A DNA stretch of 48,776 bases from Candidatus Woesearchaeota archaeon (GCA_016187565.1 JACPJR010000021.1:1-48776); one strand, 5' to 3'; positions 1 to 8,710 are shown, numbered from the stretch's first letter. Notes: generated from the letters alone by a model not told the origin. Program-made: numbers and translations.

Positions 1-101
1 TAACAACATTGGTGCAGGACGAGGGAGGGTTCCTTAGGGGAAACCCGAGTAGCACAAAATTTCTGCTGAAATTTTGGGCGTCTGCACCTCTATTGTTGTT
101 A
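1..101. ncRNA. Putative structured RNA element (three-way junction)
   Basis: The stretch folds on paper into a closed structure. TAACAACA (1-8) pairs with TGTTGTTA (94-101); GGTGCAG-GAC (11-20) pairs with GTCTGCACC (80-88) with one bulge; inside are GGGTT/AACCC (27-31/42-46) and a perfect 9-bp hairpin CAAAATTTC-TGCT-GAAATTTTG (55-76). I do not recognise it as tRNA, 5S, SRP or RNase P RNA. It lies upstream of the rpl15e TATA box, so it is probably not part of that mRNA. The window edge cuts here, so the element may continue to the left. Strand cannot be decided. Confidence 0.4.
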
Positions 102-155
102 TTTTCAATTCAGGCGTTAGAAACAATTTTTGGATGAAGCCATTTTTTGCATAAG

Positions 156-166
156 CTTTATAAAAT
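156..166 (+). promoter_or_regulatory. TATA box for rpl15e
   Basis: CTTTATAAAAT matches the archaeal box A. With a normal 26-nt offset, transcription would begin near 187, giving an unusually long leader of about 125 nt before the rpl15e start. Most genes in this window have almost no leader. Confidence 0.5.
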
Positions 167-312
167 GTTCCCTACTCCACAAACAAAGATGCAGTGATAT
201 GCCGGAAATGTAGGTAACGGCTTACCTGAATCCGTGCATCGAGCATACGACGTATAAAAAAATAAGCAAGAAAACATAACTTCCCAGAAAGGGAGCAGAG
301 AAGGAGGCCAAC

Positions 313-909
313 ATGGGATTATACCAACAGGTACGAGAGCTGTGGAAACAGCCAAAAGCAAATCTTGGTGAGCTCTGGAGACAACGATTAATCCGGTGGA
401 GAAGAGAGCCTGCAACTATTCGTATTGAACATCCAACGAGGATAGATCGTGCGCGTTCTTTGGGATACAAAGCAAAGCAGGGAATCCTTGTGGTGAGACA
501 ACGACTTCTGAGAGGAGGCCATCAACGACCAACAATCCGATCTGGACGAAGGCCAAAACACTTTAGACGCCATATGGTCCTTGATAAGAGCTATCAGCGC
601 ATTGCAGAAGAGAGGGCTAATCAAAAATATCCTAACTGTGAAGTGCTTAACAGCTATCAGGTGGCAAAGGATGGTAAGTACTACTGGTATGAAATCATCC
701 TCCTTGACCGAAACCATCCAGGGATTCTTAGCGATCCACGTTTTTCATGGATCAATGAACCACAACATCGCGGAAGGGCTTTTCGAGGCTTAACAAGTTC
801 AGGAAGAAAAGGACGTGGTATCCGTGGAAGAAAGGGCAAGGGTGCTGAAAAAGTCAGACCAAGTAAAGCAGCCGCTTACCAACGGAAAGTAAACCACCAG
901 TTTAAGTAA
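313..909 (+). CDS. rpl15e: Large-subunit ribosomal protein eL15 (L15e)
   Basis: The 198-residue, very basic protein matches archaeal/eukaryotic L15e across its whole length (archaeal family about 194 residues). It opens with MGLYQQVRELWKQP, has the family segments SLGYKAKQGILVVR and GGHQRP near residues 50-75, and ends in a Gly/Lys/Arg-rich tail (SSGRKGRGIRGRKGKG) that would thread into 23S rRNA. A strong Shine-Dalgarno GGAGG (303-307) sits five bases before the ATG, so the start is firm. The gene is monocistronic, followed by a T-rich stretch. Its long leader could host regulation, but I see no known motif there. Confidence 0.96.
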   Translation: MGLYQQVRELWKQPKANLGELWRQRLIRWRREPATIRIEHPTRIDRARSLGYKAKQGILVVRQRLLRGGHQRPTIRSGRRPKHFRRHMVLDKSYQRIAEERANQKYPNCEVLNSYQVAKDGKYYWYEIILLDRNHPGILSDPRFSWINEPQHRGRAFRGLTSSGRKGRGIRGRKGKGAEKVRPSKAAAYQRKVNHQFK

Positions 910-910
910 A

Positions 911-952
911 TGATCTTTTTATTTCTCTTTTTTCTTTATTTGTTTCTTCTCT
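911..952 (+). terminator. T-rich terminator after rpl15e
   Basis: Several T-runs (TTTTT, TTTCTCTTTTTTCTTTATTTG) start right behind the rpl15e stop codon, as is typical of archaeal poly-U termination. No hairpin is needed or seen. Confidence 0.5.
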
Positions 953-1051
953 AACCATTTTACAGGCATAACAAATGTTTTTATATCCTGTCCTTCTTTA
1001 CGATAAAATTACTAGTATGAGTGTGACTTGCTATAAGTCAAATGTGTAAGC

Positions 1052-2212
1052 ATGGTGATTCCTATTGAAGATTTGACAAAAAAAGAGAGCTTTCCAGAAA
1101 ATAGGGTAATACAACCACTACAACCAGATCTACACCATCAAGAACCCCTTGATCCACGACATTTCTTTAGACTTCCTGATGGTTCTGTATTGAGAACGCT
1201 TCATGATTTACGGGAAAAACTGCCACGAATGGACGAGGCAACCTTTCGGTGGCACGTCAATGAGCACAAAAATGATTTTGCTTCATGGATTCAAGACATC
1301 TTTAAGCATGAAGACCTTGCACAGGCGATTTCTCATTGTCAGACAAAAGAGGCCATGATAACGGTGCTTGAAGCTCATGCAACACAACAACATCGTGATC
1401 TTCTTGTGCAACCATCAATTCATCAGCTTCAACAGCACATGCCTCCCCCCCCACCCGCTCCTCCACCTATTCCTTCACTAACTCCCTTACCACAAGCGGA
1501 TGAACATGATGAGGTTACCGAGCTCTTTACTCAGGAACAGAGCAATATAGACACACCGAGCACCGATTTCTTAAAGCTACGATTAGCGCAATACCAAGAG
1601 CGAAAAGAAGTACAGCAACGACAAGGAGAACAACATGCAACTCCGAAACATGTTCCTTCATTCCTTGAACCGCCTGCACCAAGAAAAAAGGCTATGACGT
1701 ACCATATCACCTTTGTACGTGACTTAAAGCGTGAGCTCCGTATCAAAGAAATGATCCTTGCACTTTTTGTTTATTTGCTGACCTTGTTCCTCATGCTCGT
1801 TACCAAGGGAAAAATTACTGAAGGTCTCTTGCTCAGCTATGGCTGGTATCTTTTTGCAGTATTTACGACCATCATATTAGTGATTCTTGCTACGATTAAC
1901 TGGGCAATTTACTTTGGTGTCCATAAAGCATACACGACAGAACATGAAAGCCTGTTTGCAATGTCACACACTGGACTAACCGTTGCCCTTTTCTCTGATG
2001 TGCTTATTTTAGTACCCGTAACCCTGTTTACCATCCTTGGTCCCATTACCGCAACCACATTTCAATCCAGCGTCATTATCATGCTCATCATGATTGTTGT
2101 TGTTTCTTTCGTGCTTATGGTTATCATCACCGATTCTACCTTCAATCGGTTGAAAAAACGATTAACACTACGTGAAGAGCTGGAAAACAGAAAGAATATT
2201 CTTGTCGGTTAA
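1052..2212 (+). CDS. DUF5752-like protein with four C-terminal membrane helices
   Basis: A 386-residue protein in three parts. Residues about 38-100 (FFRLPDGSVLRTLHDLREKL, then DEATFRWHVNEHKNDFASWI) resemble the DUF5752 domain common in DPANN and related archaea. Residues about 105-215 are a low-complexity Gln/Pro-rich linker with a polyproline run. Residues about 230-375 carry four hydrophobic helices followed by a basic tail. The soluble domain would therefore be tethered to the membrane. The function is unknown. A TATA-like TTTTTATATCC lies near 973. No Shine-Dalgarno precedes the ATG, and the start could shift by a few codons. Confidence 0.75.
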   Translation: MVIPIEDLTKKESFPENRVIQPLQPDLHHQEPLDPRHFFRLPDGSVLRTLHDLREKLPRMDEATFRWHVNEHKNDFASWIQDIFKHEDLAQAISHCQTKEAMITVLEAHATQQHRDLLVQPSIHQLQQHMPPPPPAPPPIPSLTPLPQADEHDEVTELFTQEQSNIDTPSTDFLKLRLAQYQERKEVQQRQGEQHATPKHVPSFLEPPAPRKKAMTYHITFVRDLKRELRIKEMILALFVYLLTLFLMLVTKGKITEGLLLSYGWYLFAVFTTIILVILATINWAIYFGVHKAYTTEHESLFAMSHTGLTVALFSDVLILVPVTLFTILGPITATTFQSSVIIMLIMIVVVSFVLMVIITDSTFNRLKKRLTLREELENRKNILVG

Positions 2213-2245
2213 AAGTTTGATTCTAAACATCCCATTCTTAGGACG

Positions 2246-2265
2246 CACGCCACGCCGATGGCGGC
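2246..2265. repeat. Copy 1 of a dispersed 20-nt GC-rich motif
   Basis: CACGCCACGCCGATGGCGGC recurs with 17 of 20 identities at 31224-31243. Both copies lie in gaps between convergent genes. The core CGCC-GAT-GGCG can fold as a tiny hairpin. It may be a terminator-associated or extragenic palindromic repeat. Confidence 0.55.
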
Positions 2266-2283
2266 GCTGTGATAGAATAAGGT

Positions 2284-2865
2284 TTACTTTGCACGGTTAC
2301 CTACTGCAGTAAGTGATTTCCTGAGTTTTTCTATTCGCTCGCTGTTCCGTTGATGTTTTTTGTTCAGTTCCTCAACAAGGCAGGTAAGATACCTTTGATC
2401 AACAAGGAGCTTTCCTTCTTTTGCGAGAAGCATTTCAAGGAAATCAGTCCCAATCATCTCTACCATCATTTTTGTTCCACAGGCAATAATTCCTGATTTC
2501 TTTAACCCGCAGGAAGAACAACAGGCCATGATACTTTTGGCAGCAGCAAGATCACGACATCTTACGTGGACAATCAATGGCTCAAATTTTACCCAGACCG
2601 GGTCTTCAGGAAGAGAAACCAATGCACGCTGAAGCTCAGCAAGCGTAACACCGCTATGACTCACCAATAACCAGACCGCTTCATGCTTTTTTCTGCTTGA
2701 AGGAAGGGCATACACCATACTTCTTCCTGCACAAGAACTAGTGGTAAAGTAATCACGGTGTTGATTGAATAAGGTAATGATCTCTTTGATTTCAGGATCA
2801 ACATCTCCTTTCTTACTTTTATCTTTCTTCTGTAAGACTCCCTGCTTATCACTATCAAAAGGCAT
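2284..2865 (-). CDS. taw3: tRNA wybutosine-pathway methyltransferase Taw3 (TYW3 family)
   Basis: The 193-residue protein matches TYW3/Taw3, which methylates the N4 position of the tricyclic wyosine precursor at G37 of tRNA-Phe using SAM. Visible family signatures are YFTTSSCAGR near residues 39-48, WVKFEPLIVHVRCRDL near 91-106, and a CGLKKSGI segment near 119-126. Those segments form the TYW3 core; the last 40 residues are a basic helix. A TATA-like CTATTTAAACG (2886-2897, minus) about 26 nt from the ATG indicates a nearly leaderless transcript. The Taw1/Taw2 partners are not in this window. Confidence 0.85.
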   Translation of the reverse strand: MPFDSDKQGVLQKKDKSKKGDVDPEIKEIITLFNQHRDYFTTSSCAGRSMVYALPSSRKKHEAVWLLVSHSGVTLAELQRALVSLPEDPVWVKFEPLIVHVRCRDLAAAKSIMACCSSCGLKKSGIIACGTKMMVEMIGTDFLEMLLAKEGKLLVDQRYLTCLVEELNKKHQRNSERIEKLRKSLTAVGNRAK

Positions 2866-2898
2866 GGAAAGGAGAAAGCAAGAGACGTTTAAATAGCT

Positions 2899-3744
2899 TC
2901 ACTTATTTATCCGTTTTTGATCAATAAAGGCCCGCATGGTCTCAACAAAATCTTGGGCTTCACGAGCATATCGATCATATTCTTCGCCAGAGATCTCTTT
3001 AATTTCACGATGGACAATCATCTTGGTGAGTTTGTAAAACTCTCGCATAGTATGGACATACCGTTCATGGAGCAATTTTTTCTTGACCATTTTCTCATGA
3101 AGGATATCTGCCACATGTTCTGGGCTTGGAGGAACCTCTCCCAAGCGCATTAAGGCTGCATGAGCAGCATCAATCACTGCCCAATAGAGATCAATGGTTG
3201 CCTGCAGGAGATGCCATTTTGAGTTGTGTAATGTTCTTGGAGCTCTCGTGAAATAAGTCCAAATACTTTCCTCGGATGGTCGCATTCTTCCTTGAAACAA
3301 CAGTAACTGGAGTGGATCAAAGAAACCAGTATCAATCAAGGCAACCCCTTCACGGAGGATATTAACCCCAATAGGATCTCCAGCTCTGATATATTCCCAG
3401 AAGCTTGTTAATTTCATAGTTGTGACATGAATCCTTATCGAGGTACGCAGTAAGGTCTTTTCCGTAATGATACGATAAGCCTCAACCATCTCAGCAGTAA
3501 GAATGATAGAGACATCATCAACAATAACTAACAGATCAATATCGCTCTGGGGAGAGGTTGTTCCCCTGGTCTGGCTACCAAAAAGAACAACAGCCTTTAA
3601 CATATTGCCAAATTCCTTATAGATCTTTTTGGTAAACTCTCGTGCCAACTGTAGATCTTCATGCTGATATCTCTGCTCAATTTGTTTCTTTCGCTCGTGG
3701 ATCCTGAAGTCCATAGAACAGTCCTCTCTCTTTTTGTTCATCAT
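2899..3744 (-). CDS. Nucleotidyltransferase (MNT)-HEPN fusion protein
   Basis: The 281-residue protein has an N-terminal polymerase-beta-type nucleotidyltransferase core: LFGSQTRG (GS at 56-57) followed by SDIDLLVIV (D68, D70), the GSx(n)DxD signature. The C-terminal half (about 165-275) is all-alpha and resembles HEPN domains; it contains AAHAALMRLGEVPPSPEHV, a pattern typical of HEPN proteins that accompany MNTs. Separate MNT and HEPN proteins commonly form antitoxin-toxin pairs in which the MNT modifies the HEPN RNase; here both are on one chain. No clear RX4-6H catalytic HEPN motif is evident, so toxicity is uncertain. An alternative ATG lies at residue 11. Confidence 0.75.
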   Translation of the reverse strand: MMNKKREDCSMDFRIHERKKQIEQRYQHEDLQLAREFTKKIYKEFGNMLKAVVLFGSQTRGTTSPQSDIDLLVIVDDVSIILTAEMVEAYRIITEKTLLRTSIRIHVTTMKLTSFWEYIRAGDPIGVNILREGVALIDTGFFDPLQLLLFQGRMRPSEESIWTYFTRAPRTLHNSKWHLLQATIDLYWAVIDAAHAALMRLGEVPPSPEHVADILHEKMVKKKLLHERYVHTMREFYKLTKMIVHREIKEISGEEYDRYAREAQDFVETMRAFIDQKRINK

Positions 3745-3870
3745 AACTCCAGCGAGCTTTATTAAGCTTTGTGACTATTCTCAAAGGGTAAATTGATGGA
3801 AGAACACTGAAGTCCCCGGAAAGCGAATGGTAAGCACTAGATTTTTAAATCTCAAAGATCTTACAGGGTT

Positions 3871-4314
3871 ATGCAACGCTACACGGTTATGAATAGCAAG
3901 GAAATCAAGGAACTGATGAAGGTTCTAGAAAAGGCTTATGGTTTCAGGGGAAAACTTGATTATGTTTCTCTGATGAATGAACATGAGCGAATTGTTTTAG
4001 TGAATAAAGAAGTTTTTAACGTAGAGCTTTCAAAACTGAAGATCGATGCTCTAGGGATGTATTTTGGTCAATATCATCATGGTACCTTACGCTTGAGCAT
4101 TGAAGGCAGTCAGTGTATTGGAGCACAGTGTACCCACCATATCGTCGAACTACAGAGTAAAGAAGTCGTGGATTGGATTCGAGGAAACGATATAGCCAAA
4201 GAAGCTCCTGAAGGATTTGTGCTCGTAAAGCATAATAACGACTTTTATGGGTGTGGTAAGGCAAAACAGAATGTTATTCTTAACTTCGTGCCAAAGGAAA
4301 GGAGGGTGAAATAG
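3871..4314 (+). CDS. PUA-like RNA-binding protein (RsmF C-terminal type)
   Basis: 147 residues. The second half (RLSIEGSQCIG near 75-85, VVDWIRGNDIA near 107-117, GFVLVKHNNDFYGCGKAKQN near 123-142, NFVPKERR at the end) follows the pattern of the PUA-like RNA-binding domain at the C terminus of RsmF/NSUN-type rRNA m5C methyltransferases. No methyltransferase domain is attached, so it is a stand-alone RNA-binding module, perhaps acting in trans in rRNA or tRNA modification (inference). A TATA-like ATTTTTAAATC near 3840-3850 places the transcript start at about this ATG, supporting leaderless translation; a second ATG lies six codons in. Its stop lies six bases from the convergent gene. Confidence 0.6.
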   Translation: MQRYTVMNSKEIKELMKVLEKAYGFRGKLDYVSLMNEHERIVLVNKEVFNVELSKLKIDALGMYFGQYHHGTLRLSIEGSQCIGAQCTHHIVELQSKEVVDWIRGNDIAKEAPEGFVLVKHNNDFYGCGKAKQNVILNFVPKERRVK

Positions 4315-4320
4315 AGTTCA

Positions 4321-6420
4321 TTATTGTGGTGTTACCAACGACGACAATGTTTGTCCTGCCCTTGCCATAACTGTTTGATAACGAACGCGTGCAGGTAAGG
4401 GGAATGATGCTGCATTTCTTTCATAGAACGCAGTCGTGTAATTTCTCAAGGCATGGAAACGATCAAGAGCTTCTCGATAATCTCCGGTCATGTCAGAAGA
4501 AGGTGTTTGCATCAGACGGGTATAGGCGTCAAGCGCACGGAGATGTGCAACGAGCCCAATCTGATGCTGTAAGCGAAGCTCAGGATAATTACTCTCTTCT
4601 CGCAGGTGAAGATCTTTGAGCTGTCCATCAAAATAATTACTGAGAAACTGTTCATTCTCACAAGTATAGGCAACATCGCTGCCAAATCGTGGATCATCAG
4701 TAAAGGCAATAACATCTGTATAAAGTATTCGAAGCGATTCAAGATTCTGTTCTAAAGTGTGTAAGCGTGCTTTTTGTGTTTGACAATGGGAACATTGGTT
4801 ATCTCGGTACATCTGCTCTGAGATTCCAGCAAGGCCATGTGCCTGTCTTAAGAGTCGTTGAATATGTTGTGTTGTTTGAATAGTATGCATATCAATCCCA
4901 TTTGCTTCACTGGATCCTGCAGGAGAAGATGGAAAAAAGGTCTCCAAGGGAAGCGTTAGGTAGTATTCGATGACCCGATTATAGCCTTGAATCATGCTGC
5001 ACATCTCTCTAGAGAACTGAGTTTTGTAGGCATCAGTTTTCTTTGCATCATATCCCAATTCCCTGTGAATGAACACTCCAAGGGCTTGATCAAAATCTGT
5101 AGGAGAAGCATTATGTGAACTCAATGATCGAAGGCGGCGAAAGATAAAATCAACAAGGCGATACTGTCGTTCAAGGACGACTTCCTCGACAGAAGGAAAA
5201 AAACATTCTGCTAAGAGTGCGTTCACCCTTTCTGCAACGCCTTCATAAAGAGGTCCATAGGTTTCATCTCTCATCAAGGTTTGCCAGGAAGCACGGGAAA
5301 GTCGATGATGGCCATTTGCTCCTAGAGCACTTATTGCGTGATTTGGCCAGTCACCCCATCTTACATCGATGGTAAATGGTCGCGGACCTAATGCCACAAT
5401 ACGATCATAACCCTCTGCATAGTCACGGGCATCAGCCTTCCATGTTCTTCCAGCAAGTGAAGGCGTAGGATCAGCACCGCTCCTAATACGATTCGCTTTT
5501 ACGCTTCGATAACGACCGCCGCCAAGGGCATCATTAATAACCCTTTCAACACCGATATTACTTCCTGGTTGTGAGTGATATGTTCGATGACCCATAGCAG
5601 CCACCCCAAGAATATCAGTAATAAAAACGTCATTCCATTCCAATGGTTTTGGTTCATGCGCCCCACTTCCTGACGGCAAATGATTAGGAAGTTGAGACCT
5701 AAGAAGCCCTGCAAGATGCGTAACAACCTTTTCGGTTATTTTTCTTGAAGTTTTAATACGGAGAACTGTTCCATCTAAAGGAGCATGCTTTTCATCAGAA
5801 CAACCATCAGCACAATGAATATCATAAGGCTCTCGCTTTCTTGTAAACATAGCCATATTTCGTGGAACGACTTGTCTGAGTTCAGTTACATAGTCAGCAT
5901 TAGATTGTGAAAAACGTTGGGGATACACAGGATGTACGTAAAAGAAGTCTCTACCAATTTTTTCAAGTGTTCTTAAATACGTTTGGTAAGAATCAGTAAA
6001 TCCTATGACTGCAGATGCGGAATTCCCAAAGTAATCAAGTGTTTGTTCAGCTCTTAATCCCCCTATGTCAAGCAGCTTATGACATAAATCATAAAAAGGA
6101 CCAACATGGGCAACCATACTCTCATCAAATGCAGTGACAAATGCAGCCTGTTCTTGTGGATCAAGTAACAGTATTTGATCGATACCATCAATCTCTTCGA
6201 GATGAACAGGGCCGTGCCTTGACTCTCTTCTTTGAGAACTATACGAAGCATCTAAGCGTCGTAAGGTACCAAGAATACCATCTGCAAGAGGTTTTGGGAG
6301 AGGATCTGCTAAGTGTTGTACAGATTCCAATGTTGCTCCTTCACCTAAAAAGCCTTCAAACATTAACTTAAGGAGATGTGGACTCGTTTCATGACTGTCT
6401 ACTATTGCCTCTTCTTGCAT
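4321..6420 (-). CDS. Orphan protein with a possible divergent RelA/SpoT-synthetase-like region
   Basis: 699 residues with no confidently recognised domain. The middle section reads like a degenerate RelA/SpoT nucleotidyltransferase: RIKTSRKITEKVV (221-233; compare the R-x-K-x-x-S-i-x-x-K motif), ITDILGVAAMG (267-277; compare D-L-x-G-I-R-I) and GYDRIVALGPRPFTIDVRW (337-355; compare N-G-Y-x-S-l-H and E-I-Q-I-R-T), then GANGHHRL (368-375; compare G-v-A-A-H-W). The Arg after D-x-x-G and the Glu of EIQIR are replaced (Asp352 in the latter), so activity is doubtful. The C-terminal 250 residues are helical, with a CSHC pair. The next gene upstream on the same strand (6629-8191) has an RSH-like HD domain, which raises the plausibility. 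A TATA-like AATTTAAATGA lies near 6463-6477 (minus). Confidence 0.5.
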   Translation of the reverse strand: MQEEAIVDSHETSPHLLKLMFEGFLGEGATLESVQHLADPLPKPLADGILGTLRRLDASYSSQRRESRHGPVHLEEIDGIDQILLLDPQEQAAFVTAFDESMVAHVGPFYDLCHKLLDIGGLRAEQTLDYFGNSASAVIGFTDSYQTYLRTLEKIGRDFFYVHPVYPQRFSQSNADYVTELRQVVPRNMAMFTRKREPYDIHCADGCSDEKHAPLDGTVLRIKTSRKITEKVVTHLAGLLRSQLPNHLPSGSGAHEPKPLEWNDVFITDILGVAAMGHRTYHSQPGSNIGVERVINDALGGGRYRSVKANRIRSGADPTPSLAGRTWKADARDYAEGYDRIVALGPRPFTIDVRWGDWPNHAISALGANGHHRLSRASWQTLMRDETYGPLYEGVAERVNALLAECFFPSVEEVVLERQYRLVDFIFRRLRSLSSHNASPTDFDQALGVFIHRELGYDAKKTDAYKTQFSREMCSMIQGYNRVIEYYLTLPLETFFPSSPAGSSEANGIDMHTIQTTQHIQRLLRQAHGLAGISEQMYRDNQCSHCQTQKARLHTLEQNLESLRILYTDVIAFTDDPRFGSDVAYTCENEQFLSNYFDGQLKDLHLREESNYPELRLQHQIGLVAHLRALDAYTRLMQTPSSDMTGDYREALDRFHALRNYTTAFYERNAASFPLPARVRYQTVMARAGQTLSSLVTPQ

Positions 6421-6628
6421 ATACTTTCACGTCATTCTCTTGTTTTGTTTCTGGAGTTTCTCATTTAAATTATTTACCTACACCTTTTGTAAACTGCTCG
6501 TGAGGCGCAAAAGATTACATATTTAAACATGCTGACAGATGGATGTCACAAATGTATGTTCTTGTTTGATATCAGTCAGGTAATCATGAATACTTCCCAA
6601 ACAATACTTCCCAAACTAATGGAAGAGC

Positions 6629-8191
6629 TTACTGTGAGGAATCATGAATATGACGGGCTTGGTCAGTGGTAAAGGTGAATTGGGGAACATACCAGTGATC
6701 ATCGCGGATTCTTTCAAGGATTCGGTAAAACGCGAGTGCCATTTTGTATCGCTGATGCCTTACCTCAACACGTGGAGGATTTCTCGCGAAATCAAGGGCA
6801 ATAACCGAAAATGCGCCGAGGATGCCATCAAAGTGATCGCCAAAATAACGATAGATCCCCATTCTTTCTGCAGTCTCTCCTTGAGTAGTAAGCCCATTGA
6901 GTCCACCCGCATCTTCATAGGCACTTAATGCATGTTGATACATTACCCTTCGTGGCCAGGACGTATGATTCTCCTCTCGCTTGAGGAATTGGTCTAAGGT
7001 GTCCAAACTTGCCTCCAAGAGTTCCCGATAATGGGGAATTTCTGATAATCGAGAAAAGTCACGTTGAATAACTGCTGCGCGAGCTTGATAACATCCCTTT
7101 GCTAGGCCTAAAAGGTAAATATTCTTAAAAAAATTAAAAAGTTGTCTCACTTCATCAAAAGCATCACCATTCGGCTGTCTACCCGTATAGGTTGTCCTCA
7201 TGGTTCGTGTATTTCGTGCACGGTCGATGAACTTAATCATTTGAGCATCACGGTGGATTGCAGGGGTATATTCCGTTGAAGGAAAAGAATAGACGTCAGA
7301 TGCAGATTCTCCCATCGCTAAACGGTGTTTTCCACTGTCAAAAAGTCTACCACCATAGGCAAAATAATTCATACTATGCGGAGCCGTTTCAAGGTCAACA
7401 ATTGGACCAATCTTTCGGATTTCGTCCCGTAATGCTGCTCTCTCACTATCTGAAAATTGAACACCATCTGCACGTATGCGGGGTGAATCTAAGCACCCCT
7501 CCAAACTGTTCATAAGAGTCTGTAACGTAGTATAAACAGAATGACGGGATTGCTGTTCATAGCGCTGTCGATCAGTCTCAGGAATTTTCCACCAATGCTG
7601 TGGGATAAGCTTGTTTCCACTCGGCTTCTCCCTCCATGCATAATGACCATCTCGTAACATTTGGTCACGGATAGTTGTTTTGGTCGTCTCTTCAGGGAAA
7701 TCATGATTTAAGCCACCCAAGAGAAGAGCAAGTTGAGCGGGCTGCGGTCTACCAGTATAGTCAACAATGCCCAAACGATATAATAGATGAAAAACCTCAA
7801 GGGGATGCCGGATGAAAAAAGAGGGTGAGGTCTTTAATTCTTTAAAGCCGTGTCCGACAATAGCACCACCAATACCATAGCGGAGAAGTTCAACCTCTGC
7901 AGGAGTATATCGCTGGTCAACACTAGGAGCTACTTCTTGTAAAATAGCCTCTGTTGCCCCAACAATAGAATCGCTACATAAAAAATAAGGAAGTGTCTCA
8001 TCAAAAGCAATATATTTAGAAAAAAACTCGGTTTCATGGGGAGTACCTTCTGCTACGACAAAAGACGGTCTACGACCATATTGTCGCTCAGCTTCAGTCA
8101 AAATAGCCCTTATATGGGTATCTATCGTCGGAAGATGCAGACTTCCGTAAGATTCTCTTTCCTTATCAGCAATAGTTGTTTGAGGAGACAT
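6629..8191 (-). CDS. RSH-like HD-domain hydrolase (SpoT/MESH1-type motif set), paralogue A
   Basis: 520 residues. It shows the ordered metal-binding motifs of RelA/SpoT-homologue HD hydrolases: RHPLEVFHLL (H129; compare Y-x-x-H-P-x-x-V-A), LNHDFPEETTKT (H163, D164, E167, E168; compare L-L-H-D-x-x-E-D-T) and IKFIDRARNTRTM (D323, N327; compare K-L-A-D-R-L-H-N-M-R-T-L). The gap between the second and third motifs is about 90 residues longer than in bacterial Rel. A paralogue lies at 13697-15292 with a matching C terminus (YEDAGGLNGLTTQGET here). If active it would hydrolyse (p)ppGpp or a similar phosphorylated nucleotide. The TATA box GATTTATAAGG (8217-8227, minus) implies its own near-leaderless transcript. 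Confidence 0.55.
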   Translation of the reverse strand: MSPQTTIADKERESYGSLHLPTIDTHIRAILTEAERQYGRRPSFVVAEGTPHETEFFSKYIAFDETLPYFLCSDSIVGATEAILQEVAPSVDQRYTPAEVELLRYGIGGAIVGHGFKELKTSPSFFIRHPLEVFHLLYRLGIVDYTGRPQPAQLALLLGGLNHDFPEETTKTTIRDQMLRDGHYAWREKPSGNKLIPQHWWKIPETDRQRYEQQSRHSVYTTLQTLMNSLEGCLDSPRIRADGVQFSDSERAALRDEIRKIGPIVDLETAPHSMNYFAYGGRLFDSGKHRLAMGESASDVYSFPSTEYTPAIHRDAQMIKFIDRARNTRTMRTTYTGRQPNGDAFDEVRQLFNFFKNIYLLGLAKGCYQARAAVIQRDFSRLSEIPHYRELLEASLDTLDQFLKREENHTSWPRRVMYQHALSAYEDAGGLNGLTTQGETAERMGIYRYFGDHFDGILGAFSVIALDFARNPPRVEVRHQRYKMALAFYRILERIRDDHWYVPQFTFTTDQARHIHDSSQ

Positions 8192-8230
8192 AAAGAAAGG
8201 CGCAGAAATAAGTGCTCCTTATAAATCTAC

Positions 8231-8710
8231 TCACTTTTTGGTGCTAAAATTCCAGTGCTTGTCTCCTACAAAGTGAAGATTACGGATGATCTTTCCTTCG
8301 GTGATGTTTTGAAATTCCTGCCATGCGTACAGTGCTTTGCCAATTGCCAATGGTCTACCATGATTTTGATCAATGATAGTTACCATATCGTCCTTTACGA
8401 TAGCTGCATCCGCTGTAGTAATGCCTGGTCGCATAATATCTGCACCATTCGCAACAAACTTCACCGCACCCATATCTATGGTTACGGTCTTCAAGAAATT
8501 GCTCTGCAAGACGAGTTTAAGGCTCGGAATCAGTTCTCCCTGTAGCCAAAAAAAAGCCACATTGCCATCAATAAAAAGATAGGTGTCTCCGATTAATTCG
8601 ATAACAACATTCTTGTCGTATTTATCAAAAAAATCTTGGAGTCCATAACGTGTTGTAAGAAGCGTTTGCAATTCTTTGAGTTCTTTTTTTCGCAAACGAA
8701 GACGTTTCAT
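8231..8710 (-). CDS. PUA-domain protein, MCT-1/Tma20-like
   Basis: 159 residues. The C-terminal 80 residues form a PUA domain: VTIDMGAVKFVANGADIMRP near 74-93, GITTADAAIVKDDMV near 96-110, RPLAIGKAL near 118-126. The N-terminal half resembles the pre-PUA domain of MCT-1/Tma20 and archaeal relatives (COG2016 type), which bind the small ribosomal subunit or tRNA during initiation or recycling. The ATG overlaps the TGA of the preceding DUF371 gene as ATGA, so the two are translationally coupled. The promoter of the next gene overlaps the end of this one. Confidence 0.75.
   Translation of the reverse strand: MKRLRLRKKELKELQTLLTTRYGLQDFFDKYDKNVVIELIGDTYLFIDGNVAFFWLQGELIPSLKLVLQSNFLKTVTIDMGAVKFVANGADIMRPGITTADAAIVKDDMVTIIDQNHGRPLAIGKALYAWQEFQNITEGKIIRNLHFVGDKHWNFSTKK

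Noticed and set aside
1-101. tRNA, 5S rRNA or a known riboswitch
   Set aside because: No T-loop GGTTCRA, no 5S consensus and no riboswitch core that I recognise.
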